A stretch of DNA of 48,549 nucleotides from an uncultured Flavobacteriales bacterium. GTDB lineage: Bacteria; Bacteroidota; Bacteroidia; Flavobacteriales_G; Salibacteraceae. Shown here in pieces: positions 18,447 through 27,883 of the stretch. Within the stretch, counting starts at the first letter, position 1. Each line of letters begins with the position of its first letter. The notes under the pieces were generated by a model. That model was not told the origin of the DNA. It worked only from the letters and a program-made list of their open reading frames with translations, and did not search any database. The translations under genes were made by a program, and so were the position numbers. The stretch lies in the NCBI GenBank assembly GCA_913057875.1, contig CAJXPI010000003.1, positions 1 through 48,549 of the forward strand. The letters are read 5' to 3'.

Positions 18447-19088
18447 ATGAGTCGCCTAACGGTTCCGGCATTGGTTGCCGTTGCAGTTTTGGTGATAGAC
18501 CAGTGGAGTAAAATCTGGGTCAAGACCAATATGTATTTGGGTCAAGAGTATCGTATTGCCGATTGGTTCATTATTCACTTTACTGAAAACCCAGGAATGG
18601 CATTTGGTATGGAATTGGGCGGTGATTACGGGAAAATTATCTTGTCCGTTTTTCGAATTTTTGCAGTTATTGGAATTGCTTGGTATATCGTAAAATTGAG
18701 TAAAGAAGGCGCTCATAAGGGGTTCTTGGTTTCCATGGGATTGATCTTTGCAGGAGCAGTGGGGAATATTTTGGACTCCGTTTTTTACGGACAAGTATTC
18801 ACCGAATCTACCGCGCATATTGCCCAAAAAGTAGCCTTTGGCGAAGGTTATGCGCCAATGTTGCATGGACGGGTGGTAGATATGCTGTACTTTCCACTAG
18901 TTGATGGGTTCTTTCCCGACTGGTTCCCAATTTGGGGTGGAGAGCACTTTATGTTTTTTAGGCCGGTTTTCAATATTGCCGATTCTGCTATTACCGTGGG
19001 TGTAGCATTAATTATCATCTTTCAAAAGGTATATTTTACTGAAGAGAAAGAAACCCCGGAAGAAGTGGCTACCGAAGCCCAGGCGTAG
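18447..19088 (+). CDS. lspA: Lipoprotein signal peptidase (signal peptidase II)
   Basis: LspA cleaves the signal peptide of prolipoproteins after lipid modification. The 213-residue protein has four transmembrane helices and the catalytic aspartates in GRVVDMLYFP and NIADSAITVG, plus the conserved IDQWSKIWV and ENPGMAFG motifs. A longer loop between helices 2 and 4 (QVFTESTAHIAQKVAFGEGYAPMLHG) is typical of Bacteroidota enzymes. It follows the DksA-like gene by 42 bases. The window encodes several likely substrates (at least four lipobox proteins). Confidence 0.97.
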   Translation: MSRLTVPALVAVAVLVIDQWSKIWVKTNMYLGQEYRIADWFIIHFTENPGMAFGMELGGDYGKIILSVFRIFAVIGIAWYIVKLSKEGAHKGFLVSMGLIFAGAVGNILDSVFYGQVFTESTAHIAQKVAFGEGYAPMLHGRVVDMLYFPLVDGFFPDWFPIWGGEHFMFFRPVFNIADSAITVGVALIIIFQKVYFTEEKETPEEVATEAQA

Positions 19089-19211
19089 TTAACAGCATTA
19101 TAAACAAAGGCTACGCCTTCAATTAACATTTCTTAATTGAAATCTTAACAAATCTAATCCCGAACCAACGCAAGTTATTTGTACTTTGGTTGGGACTTAA
19201 TTAAATTACCA

Positions 19212-19400
19212 ATGTTAAAATTAACAAAGTACGTATTAGAGAAAGTAAGCTTTGATAAAACCCTATTTAAAAAAGAGTTAATCAAAGCAAGTAAATCCTT
19301 ACAAAAGGAAGATTTAATGCTTTTATATACTTGGGGATTGGTGCAATTTGCATCAGAACACCAAGAAATGCTTAAAGAGATTATATCACCAATGATTTAA
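19212..19400 (+). CDS. Small conserved Bacteroidota protein of unknown function
   Basis: This is a 62-residue, basic, helical protein (MLKLTKYVLEKVSFDKTLFKKELIKASKSLQKEDLMLL...). I recall similar short proteins with the LTKYxLxKVSFDKxLFKKEL start in many flavobacterial genomes, without a known role. The track ORF starts 11 residues earlier. The ATG at 19212 fits that conserved start. A strong terminator follows 23 bases after the stop, which supports an independent real gene. Confidence 0.7.
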   Translation: MLKLTKYVLEKVSFDKTLFKKELIKASKSLQKEDLMLLYTWGLVQFASEHQEMLKEIISPMI

Positions 19401-19423
19401 CCGTCATTGATACATGTTTAACC

Positions 19424-19460
19424 AGGCCTGAAATGAGTTTTCGTTTCAGGCCTTTTTTTT
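19424..19460 (+). terminator. Intrinsic terminator
   Basis: AGGCCTGAAA, a 10-base loop, then TTTCAGGCCT followed by a run of T. The ten-base stem is perfect and directly follows the small gene. Confidence 0.92.
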
Positions 19461-19543
19461 GCGTTAAGATTTTTTAGTGACAAAGCTGAAATCCCAAGCT
19501 ACCAACAATCACCCCCACAGATATTCGAAACATATTTAATCGT

Positions 19544-19551
19544 TAACTTTG
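19544..19551 (+). promoter_or_regulatory. Candidate -7 element for the antitoxin gene
   Basis: TAACTTTG matches TAnnTTTG and lies 22 bases before the ATG. The upstream -33 region offers only a TTC about 17 bases away, so the match is partial. Confidence 0.35.
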
Positions 19552-19573
19552 TGAGTGTTCAATCAATAGGTTT

Positions 19574-19819
19574 ATGGATATTCAGGCAGCAAAATTAGAT
19601 TTAGTAGAAAAAATTCTTCAAATAGGTAAAGCAGATTTAATTGATAAGCTTAACCAAATTTTAGATAAAGAATTAGTGGTAGGTTATACGGCTGATGGTA
19701 AGCCACTCACTAAAGAGGAGTACAACTCTAGATTAGAAAGGGCTGAAGAGGAGGCTAAATATGGAAGGGTTACTAGCGCTAATGACTTAAAAAAGGAGAT
19801 AGAGAGTTGGAAAAAATAA
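19574..19819 (+). CDS. Antitoxin-like protein of a type II toxin-antitoxin pair (orphan)
   Basis: This acidic 81-residue protein has an N-terminal helix (MDIQAAKLDLVEKILQI) and a C-terminal part (GKPLTKEEYNSRLERAEEEAKYGRVTSANDLKKEIESW) that resembles antitoxins encoded ahead of RelE/ParE-type toxins in Bacteroidota. The C-terminal segment would be the toxin-binding arm. The next frame overlaps its 3' end, as in such pairs, but ends after 19 codons (see next entry). The family assignment rests on sequence style and gene order, not on a hallmark motif. Confidence 0.7.
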   Translation: MDIQAAKLDLVEKILQIGKADLIDKLNQILDKELVVGYTADGKPLTKEEYNSRLERAEEEAKYGRVTSANDLKKEIESWKK

Positions 19820-19866
19820 TTCGTGTTGATTGGACAAACACGACACTTAAAGAACTACATTATTGA
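19807..19866 (+). pseudogene. Truncated RelE/ParE-like toxin remnant
   Basis: A TTG start overlapping the antitoxin 3' end by 13 bases opens MEKIIRVDWTNTTLKELHY followed by TGA. The pattern I-x-V-x-W-T-x-T-A/T-x-x-x-L-K-E-L/I-x-x-Y is how many ParE/RelE toxins begin; full proteins are about 90-100 residues. I found no continuation in the next 60 bases in any frame. The gene appears to have been cut down, leaving the antitoxin alone. Confidence 0.55.
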
Positions 19867-19926
19867 AATATTGGATGTAGTTTGCACGCTGCAATCCCCT
19901 GAAATTTTAAGGAGCAAATAGTTGAC

Positions 19927-20850
19927 TTACTTCAAAAACTCAATATTCTTCTTCAATCCTTTCACCTTAGCACGCATAACCGGAGTACCCGCAAACACTT
20001 TTAAAAAAACCTCTTCGGTAATTTCTTCCCAGTCCTTTTTGGAATAGTCTTTCCATGCTACATATCGGTTAAAGGACGGTTCTAAACTAGGCATGGCGTT
20101 CTTAGTCCACGGGCACACATCTTGGCAAATGTCACAACCAAAAATCCAATCTTCCATTTGGCCTTTAAATTCTTGGGGAATTTCATTTTTTAGCTCAATG
20201 GTGAGGTATGAAATACATTTGGTGGCGTCTAGCTGGTAAGGAGTGTTTAAGGCATCCGTAGGACAAGCTTCTACGCATAAATTACACGTTCGACATAAGT
20301 CTTTTACTGGACCTGTTTCTTCTAATTCAATATCTACAATAAGCTCGGCTAAAAAGAACTGAGAGCCTTTTTTACGGTTTAAAATCAAGGTGTTTTTTCC
20401 CATCCACCCCAAACCACTTCGTTGGGCCCAGGCTTTCTCCATTACCGGAGCAGAATCTACAAATGCGCGTCCGTTTACTTCTCCAATTTCTTGCTGAATG
20501 AAATGCAAGAGTTCAATCAGCTTCTTCTTAATGACTTTATGGTAATCCTTTCCGTAAGCGTATTTGGATATTTTATAAGTATGGTCTTGCGGTTGCGGTA
20601 AAGCCGGCAGGTATTCTAGTCCAAGTGAAATAACGGTTTTGGCCCCTTCTACCAACACGGAAGGATCTACTCTTTTGTCAAAATTATTGGCCAGCCAGGC
20701 CATTTCACCGTGGTGATTTTTGTTCAGGAAAGACTCTAAACGAGGAGCTTCCTCTTCTAAAAACTGCGCTTTAGAAACACCAAACAGCGAAAATCCTAAT
20801 TCTTCTGATTTTTGCTGAATAGCTAATGCTTGTTGCGCATTGATTTTCAA
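19927..20850 (-). CDS. queG: Epoxyqueuosine reductase QueG
   Basis: QueG performs the last step of queuosine biosynthesis, reducing epoxyqueuosine in tRNA to queuosine with cobalamin and two [4Fe-4S] clusters. The 307-residue protein shows the conserved [25 protein letters not shown] and two ferredoxin motifs, [16 protein letters not shown] and [12 protein letters not shown]. It lacks the C-terminal HEAT-like extension of the E. coli enzyme, as is usual in this phylum. Its start overlaps the ruvB stop by four bases, so the two genes form a translationally coupled pair. It implies a cobalamin supply, which the radical SAM proteins nearby would also need. Confidence 0.97.
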   Translation of the reverse strand: MKINAQQALAIQQKSEELGFSLFGVSKAQFLEEEAPRLESFLNKNHHGEMAWLANNFDKRVDPSVLVEGAKTVISLGLEYLPALPQPQDHTYKISKYAYGKDYHKVIKKKLIELLHFIQQEIGEVNGRAFVDSAPVMEKAWAQRSGLGWMGKNTLILNRKKGSQFFLAELIVDIELEETGPVKDLCRTCNLCVEACPTDALNTPYQLDATKCISYLTIELKNEIPQEFKGQMEDWIFGCDICQDVCPWTKNAMPSLEPSFNRYVAWKDYSKKDWEEITEEVFLKVFAGTPVMRAKVKGLKKNIEFLK

Positions 20851-21869
20851 AATAAGGTGGATTGGTCGTACGGTCTATTTCTACCTAAATGTTTGTACGC
20901 AGATTCGGTCACTTCACGTCCTCTAGAGGTACGTTGTAAAAAACCTTCTTGAATTAAAAACGGTTCGTACACTTCTTCAATGGTTCCTGAATCTTCGCCC
21001 ACTGCGGTGGCAATAGTAGTTAAACCCACTGGGCCACCTCTAAATTTGTCAATAATGGTAGCCAATATTTTGTTGTCCATTTCATCCAAGCCGTTCTTAT
21101 CTACGTTCAGCGCATCTAATGAAAAGTGAGTGATTTTTAGATCAACGTTACCGTTTCCTTTTATCTGCGCAAAATCTCGAACTCTACGTAGCAATGAATT
21201 GGTAATACGCGGTGTACCTCTACTGCGTGATGCAATTTCATGCGCAGCTTCATGATCAATACTTACATTCAAAATATCAGCCGATCGCGTAACGATAGTG
21301 GCTAATAAATCAGAGTTGTAATACGCCAATCTAGAATTGATTCCAAAACGCGCTCTTAAAGGAGCGGTTAATGAACCTGAACGCGTAGTGGCGCCAATTA
21401 AAGTGAAAGGCTCAATCTCAATTTGTACGGTACGTGCATTCGGTCCCGTATCAATCATAATATCAATTTTGTAGTCTTCCATAGCCGAGTATAAAAACTC
21501 TTCTACAATAGGCTTTAAACGGTGAATTTCGTCAATAAATAACACATCATTAGGACCAAGATTGGTTAACAAACCGGCAAGGTCGCCTGGTTTATCCAAT
21601 ACGGGTCCAGATGTAATTTTGATGTCTACGCCTAGTTCGTTGGCAATGATGTTAGAAAGGGTGGTTTTACCCAATCCCGGAGGGCCATGTAATAAAACGT
21701 GATCCAATGCTTCTTCACGCAATTTAGCGGCCTCTACAAATACTTTAAGATTCTCTACCACATGATCTTGACCGGTAAAGTCATCAAATGATTTAGGTCT
21801 TAAAACCTTTTCCAAATCTCTATCTGAACCAGATAGATGTTCTGGATCCGCATCTAAGTATTCGTTCAT
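20847..21869 (-). CDS. ruvB: Holliday junction helicase RuvB
   Basis: RuvB is the AAA+ motor that drives branch migration with RuvA. The 340-residue protein has Walker [10 protein letters not shown], Walker [10 protein letters not shown], sensor 1 [19 protein letters not shown], and the winged-helix tail with [20 protein letters not shown]. Length is normal. queG follows with a four-base overlap. Confidence 0.98.
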   Translation of the reverse strand: MNEYLDADPEHLSGSDRDLEKVLRPKSFDDFTGQDHVVENLKVFVEAAKLREEALDHVLLHGPPGLGKTTLSNIIANELGVDIKITSGPVLDKPGDLAGLLTNLGPNDVLFIDEIHRLKPIVEEFLYSAMEDYKIDIMIDTGPNARTVQIEIEPFTLIGATTRSGSLTAPLRARFGINSRLAYYNSDLLATIVTRSADILNVSIDHEAAHEIASRSRGTPRITNSLLRRVRDFAQIKGNGNVDLKITHFSLDALNVDKNGLDEMDNKILATIIDKFRGGPVGLTTIATAVGEDSGTIEEVYEPFLIQEGFLQRTSRGREVTESAYKHLGRNRPYDQSTLF

Positions 21870-21950
21870 ACTTACAAATGTAACAAAGTGGCGGTGTGCG
21901 TTATTATTGTTTAATTAGATAATGCGGTTTTTTGGTAAAATAATCGTCAA

Positions 21951-22616
21951 TTACGATGCTTTTACAACTCGATAAATAGAATTGGTTTCAAAAGTGAGTT
22001 TCACTTTATATACTTCGTTTAATTTTAACTGTTCTTTTGTTGCTTTACTGGAAATCTGTTCCAAATCGCAGGCGTTCGATAAAATCATTAGAGCTTGGGT
22101 TTTATCCAATTCGAGTACAGAAAGTTGCGAAAACAGTTTTGCGAAAAAATCGAAGTTTTCACCGCAAAACCATGCGTTTTCTTCCAAATTATGCGGGTTT
22201 TTTGGATAATAGGGTGGGTTTATGAAAATATAGTCAAAAGAAGCTCCCTTTAATTCGTTGAATAAATCGCTTACTATTCCAGTAACTAAAAGATCTTGCT
22301 CTTGAGCAGTTTTTACTACGGATTTAACTGCTGTTTCATTAATATCAGAGGCCGTTACATGCGCTCCTTGAAATGCACTTTGAATGGAAATAATGCCGCT
22401 GCCACAACCCAATTCGAGTACTTTTTTATTCGTAAGATTTAGAGTAGAAACGTAATCTAGAAATACTTTAGTGCTTACCGTGTTTATAGGAGAAAATACG
22501 TTGGGCTGCACCCATGTATAAACCTTTTCAAAATTGTATTTACGCGGCTTACGGTGATACCAAAAATGGTAACGTTTGTAAAAAGGATGAATTAATTTTT
22601 GAATGAATTTTTTCAT
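21951..22616 (-). CDS. SAM-dependent methyltransferase with NPPY motif
   Basis: This 221-residue class I methyltransferase has motif I VLELGCGSGIISI, acidic motif II VTASDIN, and FINPPYYPKNP. The NPPY motif is typical of enzymes that methylate an exocyclic nitrogen or glutamine amide (RsmC/HemK-like). The N-terminal basic segment (MKKFIQKLIHPFYKRYHFWYHRKPRKY) is unusual and may bind membrane or nucleic acid. Its start overlaps the flippase gene by four bases, making it the last gene of the radical SAM cluster. The substrate is unknown. Confidence 0.85.
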   Translation of the reverse strand: MKKFIQKLIHPFYKRYHFWYHRKPRKYNFEKVYTWVQPNVFSPINTVSTKVFLDYVSTLNLTNKKVLELGCGSGIISIQSAFQGAHVTASDINETAVKSVVKTAQEQDLLVTGIVSDLFNELKGASFDYIFINPPYYPKNPHNLEENAWFCGENFDFFAKLFSQLSVLELDKTQALMILSNACDLEQISSKATKEQLKLNEVYKVKLTFETNSIYRVVKAS

Positions 22617-23797
22617 AAATCTCTTGGGTTGATTGCTTTATTTAGTCCCATCCATAAAATTAGAATAACAACAAACTGTCCGGCAACTTTTAGGGCTAAG
22701 GCCCCATCAATTCCGTGGTTCGAAATTAAAAAATAACCTAGCCCAATTTGTAGAAACCCAATTATACTAACCACTCTTATTATCTTAAACTGAAAATCTC
22801 GCTTATAATATTGGTTGATGAGAATAATATGGAGCAACGTAGGAAGAATAAAAAGAAAAACCAAGAAGTATTGAAATACACTGTAATTAAATCCATACAA
22901 AAAATGTACTCCTAAAAAGATGACCACAATACTTATAGCCGCAATTAATGCCCCAAGCAGTAGGAGTTGCCCTCTTATTTTTTGAACCACTTCATCTGCG
23001 GATCGATAAAACGTTTTTAAGTAGGGAGTAATTAAAAAGGAGCAGGTCATTTCGGCCAACATTAAAAACTGAATTAAGATTTGATACTTGCTCAATTTAG
23101 AATAATCAAAAAAATGAGCGGCTAAGTACACATCCATTTTGGCCCGAAGGGTACCCACGAATACGAGAATAAAAAATGGCCAAGCCTTTATTAATTGCTT
23201 CTTATCGTATGAAAAAACAAATCCTTTCAAAGTGGGCAGGAAGAAGGGAATGTATACCAACAGTTTTAGGAAAGAAGAAATGCAAATGACCTGAATTATT
23301 AATTCTAAATTTAAAGAGTTTACCTGGAAAGCAAGTATGGATAGTAAAGAGACGATGTAAAGGGACTCCGCATAAATGGGGACCAGAAACCTTCTTTGAA
23401 ACACTACCAGCACCCGAAATGAATTGACTAAGAACTGCAATACCATCCATAAAAGAACCCACAACCTTAACTCGTTAAAAGCGGGAACTATAAATAATAT
23501 CAAAGCGGTTGGGAGTAATAAAACCGAACGAGTCATTAAATTTTTACTCCAGTTTTTGTTAACGGAATTGGGGGAATTACTGAATGATTTTAAAAGTAAA
23601 TCGTAACTCCCAAATGAGATGAAAAGCAAAATTAAGTTGCTCCAAATAAGCAATTCAACAAATGCACCCCACAACTCTTTTGAGTGGAACCTGATAATAA
23701 AAATGGACAAGATCAAAATTGAAAGAACACTCAAAATTTGCCCGGTACCGTACAGCACTACGGTTTTAAAACGATGCAAAATTTTTTGTGAATCCAT
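22613..23797 (-). CDS. Flippase-like multi-spanning membrane protein
   Basis: This 394-residue protein has about twelve hydrophobic helices and few hydrophilic loops. The opening (FKTVVLYGTGQILSVLSILILSIFIIRF) is like the first helix of Wzx/MurJ-type polysaccharide flippases, which move lipid-linked sugars across the inner membrane. No catalytic motif is visible. It lies 52 bases after the radical SAM gene on the same strand and overlaps the methyltransferase start. A transport role for the cluster product is an inference from fold and location. Confidence 0.75.
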   Translation of the reverse strand: MDSQKILHRFKTVVLYGTGQILSVLSILILSIFIIRFHSKELWGAFVELLIWSNLILLFISFGSYDLLLKSFSNSPNSVNKNWSKNLMTRSVLLLPTALILFIVPAFNELRLWVLLWMVLQFLVNSFRVLVVFQRRFLVPIYAESLYIVSLLSILAFQVNSLNLELIIQVICISSFLKLLVYIPFFLPTLKGFVFSYDKKQLIKAWPFFILVFVGTLRAKMDVYLAAHFFDYSKLSKYQILIQFLMLAEMTCSFLITPYLKTFYRSADEVVQKIRGQLLLLGALIAAISIVVIFLGVHFLYGFNYSVFQYFLVFLFILPTLLHIILINQYYKRDFQFKIIRVVSIIGFLQIGLGYFLISNHGIDGALALKVAGQFVVILILWMGLNKAINPRDL

Positions 23798-23849
23798 AAT
23801 TTAATTGTCCGTTTAAACTGAACGAGGGAACTTTTATCTAAACCCGTAA

Positions 23850-25370
23850 CTATTCGGAGTAAAAACCTTCAATTTCTGGTTGACGGTATTTCCAAATTTT
23901 GTGCAATGCTTTGATTTCATAAGGTAATTTGTAAAACCCCGTTTTGTACCTCCAATTGGAAGCTATGTGAAGAATTGACTTTTTATATCCCGTAATTCTA
24001 AAATCGGACACCGTTGGATACTTACCGTTTAATACCGTTTCAAAATTTTGAATGGTATCAATCATGTATGGTTTTAACCAAGGCGTTAAGGGGTTCTTTC
24101 GTAGGTCAAAGTTTTCCCAACTTGGAGAAATCCATTCTTCTAACGTGGATGGAAAACTAAACCCGGCTTCAATAATTTGTTGATATAGATCAGAACCTTC
24201 GGTAGGTGTTGGACTGTACAGATAAATGATAATCTCGGTATCGGGATTTATTTCCTTGATTTCTTTAATGAAATTGATATCCCATAATATTTGTTTGTAC
24301 ACCTGTTCTTCGGTTTCGGCAGGCATTCCGAGTACAAAAGACATTTCAGGAATAATACCCACACGTTTCATACGGGCGGCAAACTCCTTAATCATTTTAC
24401 CCGATTGGGTGCCGCCTTTATTCATTTGCTTTAAGACTTCATCGTTACCGGTTTCTGCTCCTAGAAAAATCATTGTGCAACCCGCTTTTTTCATCAGTTG
24501 TAAATCCTCGTCCGAATAGCGGTTAATGGTATCAATTCTTCCCTCTCCCCAGTATTTGATGTTGTCATCCATAATGAGTTTAGAGAATTCAACTACGCGC
24601 TTTTTGGAAGTGAAGAAGTTATTGTCGTGAAACTCAATAGCATCAATTCCATATTTATCCTTAAAGTACTTCACATCCTTATACATTCCCTCAGCCGATT
24701 TACCTTTCCAAGCGGCATTAAAAATAGGAACGATACCGCAAAATGAACAGGTAAAAGGGCATCCCATACTGGAATGGTACGAAAGCGTTGTGTTACCCAT
24801 AAACGTTTTAGCCAAGTAGTTTTTTACTGGATAATATTGGTTTAAGTGCGTGTATGGAAGGTCTGGAAGAGCATCTTGATCTAATAGGGGTTCTTTAGCT
24901 GTTTTAATTATTTCTCCCTTTTCATTTCGGAAAATGAGGTTTTTTATTGCTCCAAGATCAGTTGTGATCCCCTTTTCTAATTCATCCAGTAAAGAAGGAA
25001 AGGCTACATCTCCGGGACCGTTAATAATGTAGTCCACCACACCAGAATCCATGCAAACTTGGTATTGATTAGATGCAAAATAGCCCCCCCAAATAGTTGT
25101 AATTTCAGGGAAAAGCTTTTTTAATTCTTGGGTAATGGGGATGGCTTGACGTAATTGTGGTCCGGGCATTACCGTAGAACAGAAATAGCCATACTCACCC
25201 GACTCGCAAAGAGAAATAATTTTTTGTTGCGGATCTTTTTCCAAGTTTCCATCCACAAAAATGTATTCACGTTTACCTTGAATAGAGGCCCCAACTTGAA
25301 GAATAGAATTAGGAATTCTATGCTTAGAATTGGCGCTTCTTGGATTGAATATGATGATTTTATTTTTCAC
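23850..25370 (-). CDS. Radical SAM protein with cobalamin-binding-like domain
   Basis: The 506-residue protein has an N-terminal Rossmann domain like the B12-binding domain (about 1-135, IWGGYFASNQYQVCMDSGVVDYIINGPGD) and a radical SAM core with the cluster motif MGCPFTCSFC (C204, C208, C211). Later motifs IEFHDNNFF, FLGAETGNDEVLKQMNKG and PTPTEGSDLYQ are typical of the BchE-like superfamily, which includes cobalamin-dependent methyltransferases and cyclases. The classic DxHxxG cobalamin ligand motif is not obvious, so cofactor binding is unproven. It is 27 bases after the haem lipoprotein gene. The substrate is unknown. Confidence 0.88.
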   Translation of the reverse strand: MKNKIIIFNPRSANSKHRIPNSILQVGASIQGKREYIFVDGNLEKDPQQKIISLCESGEYGYFCSTVMPGPQLRQAIPITQELKKLFPEITTIWGGYFASNQYQVCMDSGVVDYIINGPGDVAFPSLLDELEKGITTDLGAIKNLIFRNEKGEIIKTAKEPLLDQDALPDLPYTHLNQYYPVKNYLAKTFMGNTTLSYHSSMGCPFTCSFCGIVPIFNAAWKGKSAEGMYKDVKYFKDKYGIDAIEFHDNNFFTSKKRVVEFSKLIMDDNIKYWGEGRIDTINRYSDEDLQLMKKAGCTMIFLGAETGNDEVLKQMNKGGTQSGKMIKEFAARMKRVGIIPEMSFVLGMPAETEEQVYKQILWDINFIKEIKEINPDTEIIIYLYSPTPTEGSDLYQQIIEAGFSFPSTLEEWISPSWENFDLRKNPLTPWLKPYMIDTIQNFETVLNGKYPTVSDFRITGYKKSILHIASNWRYKTGFYKLPYEIKALHKIWKYRQPEIEGFYSE

Positions 25371-25397
25371 TGGTATTTTTTCTATTTGAAAGCTTCT

Positions 25398-26510
25398 TTA
25401 TTTGATATAGTTAACCTCAATTGAAGAGGGTTCCCGTACAAAGGTAGACGTTCTAATTTCTGAAATGGGAGCGAATTTATTAACCTCGATTCTAACGTAT
25501 CCTTCGGGTAAAAACATAAATTCTGTATTGTTAATTTTTAGTTGATTAATTAATAAAGCTTCTACTTCCGCAATGGTCATATTCCATTCACTGGCCAGCC
25601 TTTGCGCACTTGGCTGTTGATACATGATGTATTGCAATTCCATTTGCACATGTTCTTCATTTTGGCTGAAATCAACCCCATTTGGTAACGTGGTTTGTTT
25701 AGACTCATGATGAGACCTAAAGAAAATCAAGGTGTCTTCTAATTGTTTTGCAGTTAAATAACCTGGGTAGTTTGATTGTTTACTAAAAAGAGGATTGATT
25801 TTACTTTCATGACACCACATGCATTTGGCAGGTTTTCCGGAAGTGGATATGGCAGGGTCCGCATAATCCAATCGAATAGAGTCGGCACTGAAAATGGCAA
25901 AAATTGGCTGTCCGTTTTCTGAAATTTCTAAGGTTTCAAATTCTAAAACTTGCTTCGAAACAGAATCTATCTCTGTAGATAAAAACAATTGGTGGAGTCC
26001 GTTTGGAGACGAAAAGGAAAGCGTACGATGATTGGGAGAAATAGATGAGTTGTTTAAAAAGCCTTTTTTGGGTTGCAAATGGTATTGAGAAAGAATGTCT
26101 TTTAAATGAATGGGAGTTCCAGTTATTTCATAATAATGAGGAGAAGAACCAACAAGTAACGTAATATATTTACCTAAATCAAAACTACTATTACGTAAAT
26201 ACTCCTCGGATCCTTGCAGATTTTTATGTAAGGAATACATTGCTGTATGGCCATAATCTGGGAATTGCAATTGCTGCAGATTTATGGTTAGGTATGTATT
26301 GGAAATGGTAGGGTTTGCAAGCTGTCTTGCCCCCACATGCGATAGCGCCCAATTTAACCCGGTTATGGCATTCTCCATTTTTTCTGCATCATACGAAGCA
26401 TTCCATTTTAATGTTATTTCATTTGGATCATGCGCATACGGTTCTATCGGATCATTAATACATGATGAAATAAATGGCAACAGAAATATTAGGAACGATA
26501 GATATTTCAT
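25398..26510 (-). CDS. Lipoprotein with one c-type haem motif
   Basis: This 370-residue protein has a lipoprotein signal (MKYLSFLIFLLPFISSC, cysteine 17) and one CxxCH haem-attachment motif, CMWCHESKINPLF (C230-H234). No other cytochrome c signature is present, and the rest of the sequence resembles no family I can name. It is probably anchored in the envelope and able to carry one covalent haem, perhaps as an electron-transfer or sensing protein. It sits between two radical SAM genes, overlapping the upstream one by four bases, which argues for a shared pathway. Confidence 0.8.
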   Translation of the reverse strand: MKYLSFLIFLLPFISSCINDPIEPYAHDPNEITLKWNASYDAEKMENAITGLNWALSHVGARQLANPTISNTYLTINLQQLQFPDYGHTAMYSLHKNLQGSEEYLRNSSFDLGKYITLLVGSSPHYYEITGTPIHLKDILSQYHLQPKKGFLNNSSISPNHRTLSFSSPNGLHQLFLSTEIDSVSKQVLEFETLEISENGQPIFAIFSADSIRLDYADPAISTSGKPAKCMWCHESKINPLFSKQSNYPGYLTAKQLEDTLIFFRSHHESKQTTLPNGVDFSQNEEHVQMELQYIMYQQPSAQRLASEWNMTIAEVEALLINQLKINNTEFMFLPEGYVRIEVNKFAPISEIRTSTFVREPSSIEVNYIK

Positions 26511-27883
26511 GAGTTTAACTTCATTAATACCGTTGCCGCAATCGATTTACTTTTAGATTTTAGACCTTTTAGCGTTTTGCCGCTTTTGAATTCCTTAGCC
26601 GCATTGACTTCATTTACCACATGATTTACCGCGTAATTATAGAATTTTCTGGGGTAAGTTCTTTTAAAATCAATATCTCTATCGGTAGATTTATTCCAAT
26701 CTGGTTTTTGAATAATTTGATCTTCAATCTGATTGTATAAACCAGTTCCTTTTATGGGGTAGGCCACGGTTATGGTAAAGCTATCAGGATCTGCTTTTTT
26801 AAGGTAATTCACCGTCAGGTCAATATCTTCTTTGGTTTCGGTAGGGTAGCCTACCATGATAAAAGTACCGGTAGCAATACCAAATTCTTTAGTTCGAATA
26901 ATCATATCGCGAACCAAGTCAATATCCACTCTACGGTCCATTTCATTAATTATTCGTTGCGATCCACTTTCTGCTCCAATCCATATTTTACTGCAGCCCA
27001 TTTCTTTGAGCATTTGTAGGACCTCATCGTTTAAGCGCTCCGCTCGCGTAATAATCTCAAATGGAATAACAATTTGATGCTTTTTGAATTCTTGATGTAA
27101 TTCTCGCAACCATTTATGATTTACGGTAAAAACATCATCTACAAACCATAAGGAGTCGGGTTTGTAATTTTCTATTAATCCTTTAATTTCTTGAACTACC
27201 AGTTCTGGAGATCTTCTTCGGTAACTTTTTCCATACACTGCCGTACTACACCATTTACAGGTATAGGGGCAACCTCTTTGGGTAGAGATGTTGAGGGTAT
27301 TGGTGCCATGAAATTCTTTCCATGCGTTTAAGTATAAACTTAAATCAATGGCTTCTCTGTCAGGTACCGGAAGTTGATTCATGTCTTTGATTTTGACACG
27401 CGCTTCCGTTTGAATCAAATTGTTTCCTTCTAAAAACGCAATACCTGAAATGGCCGTAAAATCACTTTCACAAATGAGCGCTTTTGATAGCTCAGTAAGC
27501 GTTTGCTCTCCCTCACCAATCACCAAAAAATCAGCTCCAAAATGAAGATAGTTATCGCAATTGTAAGTCACATCAGGACCGCCCATTATTACCTTAGAAT
27601 CCTGTAATTCCGGTTGCGTTTTAATCCATTTCATAAAACGGATATTATTCACTTTAGTCATCAAATTGGCATAGATGGCAATGACCTTGGGTTTTGCGTT
27701 TAATACCACTTTTTGAAGTTCTTCATACGTAGAAAACGTTGAGTCAAAAACCTTTACCTCTAGGTTTTCTTGCTTGAGATAAGCAGATAAATACAATAAA
27801 CCCAATGGAGGATAAGGACGCATTATTTTTTGTTCAATAGCGTCTTCGGCAATAAAGTAACCATGTGTGAGTAGTACATCCAT
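26507..27883 (-). CDS. Radical SAM protein with cobalamin-binding-like domain
   Basis: The 458-residue protein has an N-terminal B12-binding-like domain (RPYPPLGLLYLSAYLKQ, GGPDVTYNCDNYLHFGADFLVIGEGE) and the cluster motif RGCPYTCKWC (C205, C209, C212). SAM-binding and barrel motifs follow (WFVDDVFTVN, IWIGAESGSQRIINEMDR, GTFIMVGYPTETKEDI). It is closely related in layout to the protein at 28665. It may be a paralogue specialised for a second step. It is joined to both neighbours by one-base and four-base overlaps. Confidence 0.9.
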   Translation of the reverse strand: MDVLLTHGYFIAEDAIEQKIMRPYPPLGLLYLSAYLKQENLEVKVFDSTFSTYEELQKVVLNAKPKVIAIYANLMTKVNNIRFMKWIKTQPELQDSKVIMGGPDVTYNCDNYLHFGADFLVIGEGEQTLTELSKALICESDFTAISGIAFLEGNNLIQTEARVKIKDMNQLPVPDREAIDLSLYLNAWKEFHGTNTLNISTQRGCPYTCKWCSTAVYGKSYRRRSPELVVQEIKGLIENYKPDSLWFVDDVFTVNHKWLRELHQEFKKHQIVIPFEIITRAERLNDEVLQMLKEMGCSKIWIGAESGSQRIINEMDRRVDIDLVRDMIIRTKEFGIATGTFIMVGYPTETKEDIDLTVNYLKKADPDSFTITVAYPIKGTGLYNQIEDQIIQKPDWNKSTDRDIDFKRTYPRKFYNYAVNHVVNEVNAAKEFKSGKTLKGLKSKSKSIAATVLMKLNS

